The translations under genes were made by a program, and so were the position numbers. Under the pieces are notes generated by a model, which was not told where the DNA came from, made no database searches, and saw nothing but the letters and a program-made list of their open reading frames with translations. Shown here one piece after another: positions 1-5,800 of a DNA stretch of 7,278 bases (its first letter is position 1; each line of letters starts with the position of its first letter). The stretch is from an uncultured Dechloromonas sp. Its GTDB lineage: Bacteria; Pseudomonadota; Gammaproteobacteria; Burkholderiales; Rhodocyclaceae. The stretch lies in contig CAMKYP010000195.1 in the NCBI GenBank assembly GCA_946477505.1, positions 1 through 7,278 of the forward strand, read 5' to 3'.

Positions 1-537
1 CCCCTTCTCTTTCTCGCCCTGAGCAGCCTGTCGCTCGCCTTGTCGCTGGGCAGCGTCGACGGCGGCGGGCTGGCACTGACCCGAGCCCCCGACGCCGAAG
101 CGCAGCTCGGGCAAGTGGCCAGCCGTTCGCTGGCCGCGCTCGCTGCGTTGTTGCTGCTGGTCCTGACGACGCCGCTGCCGGACCTGATCGACCTGCTCCG
201 CCGCCTGAAAACCCCGGCGCTACTGCTCGACCTGACAGTGCTCGGCTACCGCATGCTGTCGGTTTTCTCGGCGACGGTGCATGACACGGTGACCGCGCAG
301 ACGGCGCGTCTCGGTTACGCCACGCGTCGCCATGCCTGGCGTTCGCTGGGCGGACTGATCGCCAATCTCGCCGTGCAGGTCTGGCAACGCGCCCAGGCGC
401 TGCATGTCGCCGCACAGGCCCGCAACAGCGACGGGCCGCTGCGCTTCATGGCGCGAACCTTCCCGCACGCCCGGCGCGACAGCTTGCTGGCGCTCGCCGG
501 CGGGACGCTGCTCATCACAATCGGGCAACTGGCATGA
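1..537 (+). CDS. cbiQ: Cobalt ECF transporter, T component CbiQ (5'-truncated by window edge)
   Basis: CbiQ is the transmembrane coupling subunit of the CbiMNQO cobalt importer; it links the substrate-binding CbiM/CbiN to the CbiO ATPase. The frame is open from base 1, so the gene starts outside the window: 178 residues are present against a usual 230-260. Visible features are a hydrophobic segment at the left edge (FLALSSLSLALSL), a second at about residues 45-57 followed by TTPLPDLIDLLRRL, the family-typical LGYRMLSVF segment, a cytoplasmic stretch with ARLGY and AAQARNSDGPLRF, and a last hydrophobic helix at the C-terminus. The second coupling motif reads ARN (bases 418-426) where EcfT proteins usually have ARG. 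The stop overlaps the cbiO start by four bases (ATGA), which suggests translational coupling. The adjacent cbiO supports the call; cbiM and cbiN probably lie upstream. Confidence 0.88.
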   Translation, partial: PLLFLALSSLSLALSLGSVDGGGLALTRAPDAEAQLGQVASRSLAALAALLLLVLTTPLPDLIDLLRRLKTPALLLDLTVLGYRMLSVFSATVHDTVTAQTARLGYATRRHAWRSLGGLIANLAVQVWQRAQALHVAAQARNSDGPLRFMARTFPHARRDSLLALAGGTLLITIGQLA

Positions 538-1412
538 CGGTGCCGCGCGACGACATCCTGCTGCAATTCGAGCAGGTGGCCTTTCGCTATGCCGACGGCA
601 ACACCGGCCTGGACGGCTGTTCGCTGGACATCCTGCGCGGCAGCCGCAATGCGCTGCTCGGCGCCAACGGATCGGGCAAGACGACCCTGTTCCAGCACGC
701 CAACGGCCTGTTGCGCCCGACCAGCGGCACGGTGCGCTATGCCGGCCAGCCGGTCGACTACGGGCGCAACGGACTGCGCGAACTGCGCAGCCGGGTCGGC
801 ATGCTCTTCCAGAATCCGGATCGCCAGCTCTTCTCGGCCAGCGTCGCCGAGGACGTTTCCTTCGGCCCGCTCAATCTCGGCCTCGACGACGACACCGTGC
901 GCCGGCGCGTCGCCGCTGCCCTGGCGGCGGTTGGCCTGGCCGACATCGGCGAGCGGCCAGTGCATCAACTCAGCTTCGGGCAGAAAAAGCGCGTCTGCAT
1001 TGCCGGCGTGCTGGCCATGCATCCCGAACTGCTGGTCCTCGACGAACCCAAGGCCGGCCTCGACCCGGCCATGCAGGCCGACCTGCTGGCGATTCTCGAC
1101 GATCTGCACGAGCAGGGCATGAGCATCCTGCTGTCCACGCACGATGTCGATTTCGCCTATCGCTGGGCCGATCACATTCACATCATGGCGGCCGGGCGTT
1201 GCGTGGCGAGCTTTCCCGCCGGCGAACTGCCGCAACGGACCGCCGAACTGGCCGCCGCCGGTTTGCCGCTGCCGTCGGTAATCCCGCTCCATGCCCGGCT
1301 CGCCGCGCAAGGCCTGGTACCCGCCGAGCCGCGCCCCCGCTCAACCGATGCCCTGCTGGCGATGCTGCCCGGGGCGCTTCAACCCGAGGAAAAACCATGC
1401 ACTATCGCCTGA
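534..1412 (+). CDS. cbiO: Cobalt ECF transporter ATPase CbiO
   Basis: ATP-binding cassette subunit that powers cobalt import with CbiQ on the cytoplasmic face of the inner membrane. The protein has 292 residues, slightly longer than the usual 270-280. Motifs in order: Walker A GANGSGKTT at residues 43-51; Q-loop region FQNPDRQLF at 92-100, typical of ECF and cobalt/nickel ATPases; ABC signature LSFGQKKR at 146-153; Walker B LLVLDEP at 166-172 with catalytic E171; D-loop AGLDP at 174-178; switch His203 in STHD. The signature has F in place of the first G of LSGGQ, a form I associate with CbiO proteins. The start is the ATG of the ATGA overlap with cbiQ. The last 30 or so residues are Pro/Arg/Ala-rich and not family-defining. 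Its end overlaps a 15-codon mini-ORF that precedes cobM. Confidence 0.95.
   Translation: MTVPRDDILLQFEQVAFRYADGNTGLDGCSLDILRGSRNALLGANGSGKTTLFQHANGLLRPTSGTVRYAGQPVDYGRNGLRELRSRVGMLFQNPDRQLFSASVAEDVSFGPLNLGLDDDTVRRRVAAALAAVGLADIGERPVHQLSFGQKKRVCIAGVLAMHPELLVLDEPKAGLDPAMQADLLAILDDLHEQGMSILLSTHDVDFAYRWADHIHIMAAGRCVASFPAGELPQRTAELAAAGLPLPSVIPLHARLAAQGLVPAEPRPRSTDALLAMLPGALQPEEKPCTIA
1386..1390 (+). promoter_or_regulatory. Strong Shine-Dalgarno inside the cbiO 3' end
   Basis: GAGGA lies six bases before the ATG at 1397. It sits within the last codons of cbiO and does not point at cobM, whose ATG is 54 bases further on. It is one of the better ribosome-binding sites in the window, which is why the following mini-ORF is listed. 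Confidence 0.45.
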
Positions 1413-1444
1413 ACCACGCTACGGCCTGCCGGAGCAAGCCCTGA
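1397..1444 (+). CDS. Possible 15-residue mini-ORF / leader between cbiO and cobM
   Basis: The peptide MHYRLNHATACRSKP is encoded from an ATG at 1397 with a GAGGA site six bases upstream. Its TGA at 1442-1444 shares a base with the cobM ATG (TGATG). It overlaps the last five codons of cbiO in another frame. No homologue is recognised. It may be a translational-coupling device that carries ribosomes from cbiO to cobM, a remnant of a gene lost between them, or chance. cobM also has its own upstream GGAG (1431-1434), so the mini-ORF is not strictly needed. Without conservation or ribosome-profiling data this remains a candidate only. Confidence 0.25.
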   Translation: MHYRLNHATACRSKP

Positions 1445-2235
1445 TGGCCGGCAAGATCTGGTTTGTCGGCGCCGGCCCGGGCGACCCCGACCTGATCACC
1501 GTCAAGGGCCGCAAGCTGCTGGAAGCATCGGGCGCGGTGCTGTTCGCCGGCTCGCTGGTCGACCAGGCGGCAACGCTGTTCGCGCCCGAGGGCTGCGAAA
1601 TCCGCGACTCCAAGGACATGACGCTGGAGGAAATGACCGAGTGGCTGATCGCGGCGGCTGAAAAGCACGAAACCGTGGTCCGCCTGCAAACCGGCGACCC
1701 CGGCCTCTACGGTGCACTGATCGAGATGACGCGGCCGCTGACCGCCGCCGGCATCGCGTGGGCCGTGGTGCCGGGCGTTTCCTCGGCGATGGCCTCGCTG
1801 GCCGCCGCCGGCGAGACGCTGACCCTGCCCGAAGTCACCCAAACCGTGATCCTGACCCGCGTCGCCGGCCGGACGCCGATGCCGCCCGGCGAAGATCTCG
1901 AATCGCTGGCCGCGCACAAGTCGACACTGTGCATCTACCTGTCGATCACGCTGCTGCACAAGGTCCAGGACGCGCTGCTCGCCGCCGGCTGGTCTGAAGA
2001 TGCACCGATCCTGGTGGTGCAGAAAGCGAGCTGGCCGGGCGAGGAAAAAATCGTGCGCGGCACGATCAAGGACATCAAGCGGAAATGCCAGGACGAGAAA
2101 ATCGCCAGCCAGGCCATGATCGTCGCCAGCCCAACGCTGGGCGCCGCCGATTGGCCGAATCTGATCCGCTCCAAGCTCTACGACCCTACCTTCACGCACC
2201 GCTTCCGCAAGGCATCTGAGAAACCCAATGACTAA
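1444..2235 (+). CDS. cobM: Precorrin-4 / cobalt-precorrin-4 C11-methyltransferase
   Basis: SAM-dependent methylation of C11 of (cobalt-)precorrin-4, giving (cobalt-)precorrin-5; soluble cytoplasmic enzyme, called CbiF in the anaerobic pathway. The protein has 263 residues, normal for the family. The tetrapyrrole-methylase N-terminal signature GAGPGDPDLIT is at residues 9-19. The SAM-binding motif VRLQTGDPGLYGAL is at about 79-92, and TGDPxLYGA separates CbiF/CobM from other ring methylases. VPGVSS and the LPEVTQTVILTR segment after it are also typical. The ATG at 1444 is chosen because the methylase signature begins directly after it and GGAG (1431-1434) lies nine bases upstream; the frame stays open further upstream but that extension overlaps cbiO. 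It overlaps cbiX by eight bases. With CbiX and CbiD nearby, the cobalt-containing substrate is the likelier one. Confidence 0.95.
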   Translation: MAGKIWFVGAGPGDPDLITVKGRKLLEASGAVLFAGSLVDQAATLFAPEGCEIRDSKDMTLEEMTEWLIAAAEKHETVVRLQTGDPGLYGALIEMTRPLTAAGIAWAVVPGVSSAMASLAAAGETLTLPEVTQTVILTRVAGRTPMPPGEDLESLAAHKSTLCIYLSITLLHKVQDALLAAGWSEDAPILVVQKASWPGEEKIVRGTIKDIKRKCQDEKIASQAMIVASPTLGAADWPNLIRSKLYDPTFTHRFRKASEKPND

Positions 2236-3157
2236 CGACACCACCCTCCTCCTCGTCGGCCACGGTTCGCGCGGCCGCGAAGGCAACACGGAAACGATCA
2301 ACTTCGCGGCCCAGTGGCGCGAGCGCCATCCCGAGTGGCGCATCGAGGTCTGCTTCATCGAGCACGCCGACGTGCTGCTCGACGAAGGCCTCGACCGCGC
2401 CGCGCGGGGCGCCCGGCGGGTTGTCGCCATTCCCTTCATCCTCAACGCCGCCGGCCACGTCAAGATGGAGCTGCCGCACGCGCTGGAAGAGGCGCGCGAA
2501 CGCCACCCCGGCGTCGAGTTCGTCGTCACCCGCCACCTCGGCATGGGACGCGAGATTTTCGCCGTGCTGCAGGGGCAGCTCGACCGCCTGATGAAGCAAC
2601 TGGCCATGCCGGACCCGATGACCACCGGCGTCATCCTGCTCGGGCGCGGCTCGTCCGACGCCGGCGCCAACGGCGAACTCGCCAAGATGGCGCGCTGGAT
2701 CTTCGAGGACAACGACCACGAACTGGTCGACCTCGCCTTCACCGGCGTCACTTGGCCGCGCCTGGAAACCGTGGTCCAGCGGCAGGTCCGGCTGGGCATG
2801 ATGCAGATCGCCATCGTCCCGGTCTATCTGTTCACCGGCGTGCTGATCGAGCGCATCAAGGAGCAGGTTGAACGCCTGCAACGCCAGTACCCGCAAATCA
2901 GTTTCGCGCTCGGCACGCATTTCGGCTTCGACAAGGGCATTTTCGAACTGCTCGACACCAAGGTCGGCGGCGAACAGCCGGCCGGCGGCATGCTCGAATG
3001 CGACGGCTGCAAATACCGCGAACTGGCCGAGGAAGAACATCTGCACGATCACAGCCACACCGCCACCGGCGGCGGTTGCGCGCACGGCCATGATCACCAT
3101 CAAGGACACGATCACGGCCATGCGCATCATCACGGCTGTTCACACAAACATGACTGA
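2228..3157 (+). CDS. cbiX: Sirohydrochlorin cobaltochelatase CbiX, long form with His-rich tail
   Basis: Inserts Co2+ into sirohydrochlorin, the committed step of the anaerobic B12 route. The protein has 309 residues: two tandem CbiX-type domains plus a tail, i.e. the long (CbiXL) form. Domain 1 starts LLLVGHGSR with metal-binding His12; the second active-site His is H77 in AAGHVKMELP. Domain 2 starts about residue 132 with VILLGRGSSDAGAN and includes PVYLFTGVLIERI; as usual in long forms it lacks the catalytic GHGS histidine. M255 followed by C258 and C261 (CDGCKYR) resembles the Cys motif tied to a [4Fe-4S] cluster in the Bacillus megaterium enzyme. Residues 271-309 hold 16 histidines, with C284 and C304, likely metal storage or delivery. 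Its ATG is eight bases inside cobM, with a weak GAG seven bases upstream. Confidence 0.95.
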   Translation: MTNDTTLLLVGHGSRGREGNTETINFAAQWRERHPEWRIEVCFIEHADVLLDEGLDRAARGARRVVAIPFILNAAGHVKMELPHALEEARERHPGVEFVVTRHLGMGREIFAVLQGQLDRLMKQLAMPDPMTTGVILLGRGSSDAGANGELAKMARWIFEDNDHELVDLAFTGVTWPRLETVVQRQVRLGMMQIAIVPVYLFTGVLIERIKEQVERLQRQYPQISFALGTHFGFDKGIFELLDTKVGGEQPAGGMLECDGCKYRELAEEEHLHDHSHTATGGGCAHGHDHHQGHDHGHAHHHGCSHKHD

Positions 3158-3163
3158 TCGCAC

Positions 3164-3167
3164 GGAG
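3164..3167 (+). promoter_or_regulatory. Ribosome binding site deciding the cobH start
   Basis: GGAG lies six bases before the ATG at 3174. The alternative in-frame ATG at 3150 falls inside the end of cbiX and has no purine-rich site in front of it, so 3174 is preferred. Confidence 0.65.
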
Positions 3168-3173
3168 ACGAGC

Positions 3174-3857
3174 ATGACGACCCAATTCAATACCGCCACC
3201 GAACAACTGACCGCCGCCGGCCGCGCCATCGAGCACGAATCGTTCGCCGTCATCGATGCCGAAGCCGGCCCGCACGGCTACACCGCCGAACAATGGCCCT
3301 TGGTGCGCCGGATGATCCACGCCAACGCCGACTTCGAATTCAACGGCCTCACCGCCTTCCACCCGGACGCAATGACCGCCGGCTTCCAGGCCGTGCTCAA
3401 GGGCAACACGCCGATCGTCGCCGATGTCGAAATGATCTGCGTTGGCCTCTCCAAGCCGCGCCTCAAGCATTTCGGCCTGACCACGCACCACTACATTTCC
3501 GACGAGGATGTGATCGAGCAGGCCAAGGCCGAAGACACCACCCGCGCCGTGCAGGCGATGCGCAAGGCGCACCGCGAAGGCAAGCTGGACGGGGCCATCG
3601 TCGGCATCGGCAATGCGCCCACCGCGCTGATCGAACTGGTCCGCCTGATCCGCGAGGAAGGCGTGCGCCCGGCACTGGTCGTCGCCATGCCGGTCGGTTT
3701 CGTTTCGGCGGCCGAGTCGAAGGACCTGATGATGACGGTCAACGAAGTGCCGTGGGTCGCCATCAAGGGCCGCAAGGGCGGCTCGACACTGGTCGTCGCG
3801 GCCATCCACGCCATGTTGTCGCTGGCCGAAGCGGCGCAGAAGAAACAGGTCGCCTGA
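3174..3857 (+). CDS. cobH: Precorrin-8X / cobalt-precorrin-8 methylmutase
   Basis: Moves the C11 methyl group to C12, giving hydrogenobyrinate or, in the anaerobic route, cobyrinate; named CbiC in that route. Cytoplasmic and cofactor-free. The protein has 227 residues, slightly above the usual 205-215, with a few extra at the N-terminus. Family marks are VRRMIHANAD at residues 44-53, where His49 corresponds to the catalytic histidine of CobH; PIVADVEMICVGL in the middle; AMPVGFVSAAESK, the conserved GFV..ESK loop; and the C-terminal GRKGGSTLVVAAIHAML. The start at 3174 has a good GGAG site. Sixteen bases separate it from cbiX and twelve from the next gene, so it belongs to the same transcript. 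Confidence 0.95.
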   Translation: MTTQFNTATEQLTAAGRAIEHESFAVIDAEAGPHGYTAEQWPLVRRMIHANADFEFNGLTAFHPDAMTAGFQAVLKGNTPIVADVEMICVGLSKPRLKHFGLTTHHYISDEDVIEQAKAEDTTRAVQAMRKAHREGKLDGAIVGIGNAPTALIELVRLIREEGVRPALVVAMPVGFVSAAESKDLMMTVNEVPWVAIKGRKGGSTLVVAAIHAMLSLAEAAQKKQVA

Positions 3858-3869
3858 GCCAAATACCCG

Positions 3870-4310
3870 ATGAAATATAGCGGCAAATATGGCGAGTATC
3901 GTGTGCTCGCCTGTCTCCTTGAGGAAGACATCGAAGCCTATCCGGCCATTCGGCACAACCAGTGCGACTACGACCTGACCGCAATCACCAATGCGGGGAA
4001 AGTCGTACGCATTCAGGTCAAGACCAGCGAACTCGCCAACGCAGCGACCAACAATCCATTCAACATCGACCGGCACTACGATTTTTTGGTGGCAGTGATT
4101 ATTGAACCCCAGGCCGGTGCGGGCCCGGATGGACCCGTCACCGCATCAAGCGCCCGCTTTTTCGTCCTCTCGCGGGATGAAGCGCTTGCCATCAAAGGAG
4201 ACTGCAAACTGCTCGGCCTGAGTCAGCAACGCAACAAGGTATTTCAGGTCAAGGATGCGCTGCTCCCCTTTGAAGACCAATGGTCAAAAATCAGGGAATT
4301 CGAGGCATGA
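3870..4310 (+). CDS. Small PD-(D/E)XK nuclease-like protein, function unknown
   Basis: A 146-residue soluble protein with no signal peptide or membrane segment, not recognised as any B12 enzyme. The N-terminal half fits the PD-(D/E)XK nuclease layout: GKYGEYRVLACLLE with Glu9 in a first helix, CDYDLTAI with Asp35, then VRIQVKTS with Gln49-x-Lys51. The Q-x-K variant is known from the I-Ssp6803I / PDDEXK_5-like group and from DUF4365-type proteins. HYDFLVAVII (69-78) and ARFFVLSRDEA match later core strands of such folds. Hand counts of sample lines give roughly 53-58% GC against about 62-68% in neighbours, with AT-rich codons near the start, which suggests acquisition. The ribosome site is weak (GAG at 3856-3858). 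Its stop overlaps the cbiD ATG (ATGA), so it is built into the operon. It could be an active nuclease or an inactive fold relative. Confidence 0.6.
   Translation: MKYSGKYGEYRVLACLLEEDIEAYPAIRHNQCDYDLTAITNAGKVVRIQVKTSELANAATNNPFNIDRHYDFLVAVIIEPQAGAGPDGPVTASSARFFVLSRDEALAIKGDCKLLGLSQQRNKVFQVKDALLPFEDQWSKIREFEA
4293..4297 (+). promoter_or_regulatory. Ribosome binding site for cbiD
   Basis: AGGGA lies nine bases before the ATG at 4307. It supports 4307 over the in-frame ATG at 4280, which would add nine residues (MVKNQGIRG) that are encoded inside the preceding gene. Confidence 0.5.
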
Positions 4311-4640
4311 CTGACGCCAAACCGGAAAAGGTCCGCAAGGGCGACGCCAAGCGCGAGCGCGGCAACCGCACCGGCTTCACCACCGGCGCTTGCTCGGCGG
4401 CGGCGGCGCGGGCGGCGACGCTCGGGCTGTTGCAGAGCGAAGTGCCGGAAACCGTCGTCTGCCGGCTGCCCAACGGCCAGGATGTCAGCTTTGCCGTCAC
4501 CGACGGCAGTGTCGAGGAAAGCGCCGGGTTGGCGCACGCGGTGATCATCAAGGATGCCGGCGACGACCCCGACGCGACCCACGGCGCGCACATGACCGCC
4601 GATGTCCGCATCCTCAGGCATCGCGCTGGCGAAATCGTGC

Positions 4641-4655
4641 TCAAGGGTGCCGCGC
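4641..4655 (+). other. Deletion junction in cbiD
   Basis: The first-frame codons AAG GGT (K G) meet the second-frame codons GTG CCG CGC (V P R) here, sharing the bases GGTG. The change of frame requires a loss of 3n+2 bases; a loss of 68 or 71 bases would match the roughly 23 missing family residues. The shared GGTG could be the footprint of slippage or recombination between short direct repeats, but the original sequence is not available to show it. Confidence 0.7.
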
Positions 4656-5367
4656 CGCAACATCATCGACAACGTGCGCGCGGTGGCCGGCGAACTGCTC
4701 GACCACGACGGCCTGGAAGTCACTATTTCGGTCCCCGGCGGCGACGAGATGGCGAAAAAGACGCTCAACGCCCGCCTCGGCATCCTCGGCGGCATTTCCA
4801 TCCTCGGCACCACCGGCATCGTCCGTCCCTATTCGACCGCCGCGTTCCGCGCCAGCGTCGTGCAGGCGGTCGATGTCGCCGCCAAGCAGGGCCAGACCAG
4901 CGTCGTTTTCACGACCGGCGGCCGCACCGAGAAATTCGCCATGAAGCAGTTGCCGGCACTCGACGAGTCCTGCTTCGTGCAGATGGGCGACTTCGTCAAG
5001 GCGGCCTTCACCAGCGCCATCAAGCGCAAGGTGCCGAACGTCTATATCGGCGCCATGGTCGGCAAGCTGACCAAGATGTGCCAGGGACTGGCCGTGACGC
5101 ACGCCTGGAAGGCCGAAGTCGACCGCGACATCCTCGCCGACTCGGCGCGCGAAGTCGGCGCCCCAGACGACCTGATCGAGGAAATCCGCGCCGCCGAAAC
5201 CGCCCGCTTTGCCGCCGAACGACTGGCCAAGCTCGGCCTGGCCGTCGAATTCCACCGCCAGCTGGCGAAAAAGGCCATCCGCAGCCTCAAGGCCCACTAT
5301 CCGGGCGACTACCACCTCGCCGTGCTGGTCTGCGACTTCGAAGGCCAGTTCATTTGCCGGGTCGATG

Positions 5368-5374
5368 AAGAGGA
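5368..5374 (+). promoter_or_regulatory. Strong Shine-Dalgarno before the GNAT gene
   Basis: AAGAGGA lies six bases before the ATG at 5381. The stop of the shifted cbiD frame (5366-5368) touches its first base, so ribosomes on the broken cbiD message would still end right at this site and could reinitiate on the next gene. Confidence 0.6.
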
Positions 5375-5380
5375 TGCGGC

Positions 5381-5800
5381 ATGAGCCTCGCCCTGTCATC
5401 CGAGATCGCGTATCGCGTCAATGAACCCATCAACGTGGACACCGCCATCGCGCTCTACCGCCGCTCCACCCTCGGCGAACGGAGGCCGGTCGACCGCCCG
5501 GAGGCATTCGCCGACATGCTCCAGCATGCCAACCTGACCATTTCGGCCTGGCATGGTACGCAGCTGCTCGGCATCGCGCGCTCGCTGACCGATTTCAGCT
5601 ATGTCGCCTATCTGGCCGATCTGGCGGTCGATGCCGATTACCAGAAGCAGGGTATCGGCAAGCGACTGATCGAGGAAACCCGGAGCCGTCTCGGCGCAAG
5701 CTGCATGCTGGTGCTGCTCGCCGCCCCCAAGGCCAACGATTACTACCCCAAGCTGGGTTTCGAGCACAACCCACGCGCCTGGATGTTGAGAAAACCATGA
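5381..5800 (+). CDS. GNAT-family N-acetyltransferase
   Basis: A 139-residue single-domain acetyltransferase of the GNAT superfamily that would transfer an acetyl group from acetyl-CoA to an unknown amine. The acetyl-CoA motif A is clear: strand YLADLAVDADY at residues 77-87, then QKQGIGKRL at 88-96, the Q/RxxGxG/A pyrophosphate loop. The later strand MLVLLAAPKANDYYPKLGF matches the usual motif B with the helix Tyr, and a common ending PKLGFEHNPRAWMLRK closes the domain. It is fused to the operon by ATGA overlaps at both ends: its start overlaps the cbiD stop and its stop overlaps the cobL start. No GNAT step is part of known cobalamin synthesis, so it may be a passenger, a regulator of a pathway enzyme, or a detoxifying enzyme. 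The substrate cannot be told from sequence. Confidence 0.9.
   Translation: MSLALSSEIAYRVNEPINVDTAIALYRRSTLGERRPVDRPEAFADMLQHANLTISAWHGTQLLGIARSLTDFSYVAYLADLAVDADYQKQGIGKRLIEETRSRLGASCMLVLLAAPKANDYYPKLGFEHNPRAWMLRKP

Larger units (their letters stand above)
4307..5384 (+). pseudogene. cbiD: Cobalt-precorrin-5B C1-methyltransferase CbiD, disrupted by internal deletion/frameshift
   Basis: CbiD methylates C1 of cobalt-precorrin-5B in the anaerobic pathway. The first about 114 codons read as CbiD, with RTGFTTG at residues 22-28 followed by an Ala-rich helix, and stay in frame to GEIVLKG (about 4649). The remainder reads as CbiD one base on: VPRRNIIDNV from 4647, then TLNARLGILGGISILGTTGIV, VQMGDFV, MVGKLTKM and the C-terminus to the TGA at 5382-5384. 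Between the halves the family segment of roughly GVGxVTxxGL...GxPAINP is missing. The span of 1078 bases is not a multiple of three; restoring about 68 bases would give about 381 residues, normal for CbiD. The shifted frame runs to TGA at 5366-5368. An ATG at 4602 could in principle restart the C-terminal part. No other lesion is visible, so the event looks recent, or it is an assembly artefact. Confidence 0.88.

Noticed and set aside
404..1444. Forward frame of 346 codons overlapping cbiQ and cbiO
   Set aside because: Arg/Pro-rich shadow of cbiO; only its last 15 codons, which have their own ribosome site, were kept as a candidate mini-ORF.
1402..2814. Long reverse-strand frame of 470 codons across cobM and cbiX
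   Set aside because: It lies wholly opposite two well-recognised genes, is rich in Arg/Ser/Ala in low-complexity fashion and shows no family motif; typical antisense shadow in high-GC DNA.
3038..3154. Short tandem-like CAT/CAC repeats as a repeat array or CRISPR
   Set aside because: They are codons of the CbiX His-rich tail; units are irregular and there are no spacers.
3150..3173. Earlier ATG for cobH at 3150
   Set aside because: It lies inside the last codons of cbiX with no ribosome site; GGAG points to 3174.
2898..4076. Long reverse-strand frame of 392 codons opposite cbiX, cobH and the nuclease-like gene
   Set aside because: It mirrors coding DNA of three forward genes and has no recognisable domain.
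4280..4306. Earlier ATG for cbiD at 4280
   Set aside because: It would add nine residues encoded inside the preceding gene and has a poorer ribosome site; the ATGA overlap and AGGGA favour 4307.
4640..4660. Programmed ribosomal frameshift in cbiD
   Set aside because: No slippery heptamer or downstream stem is evident, and a frameshift would not explain the absence of about 23 conserved residues at the same point.
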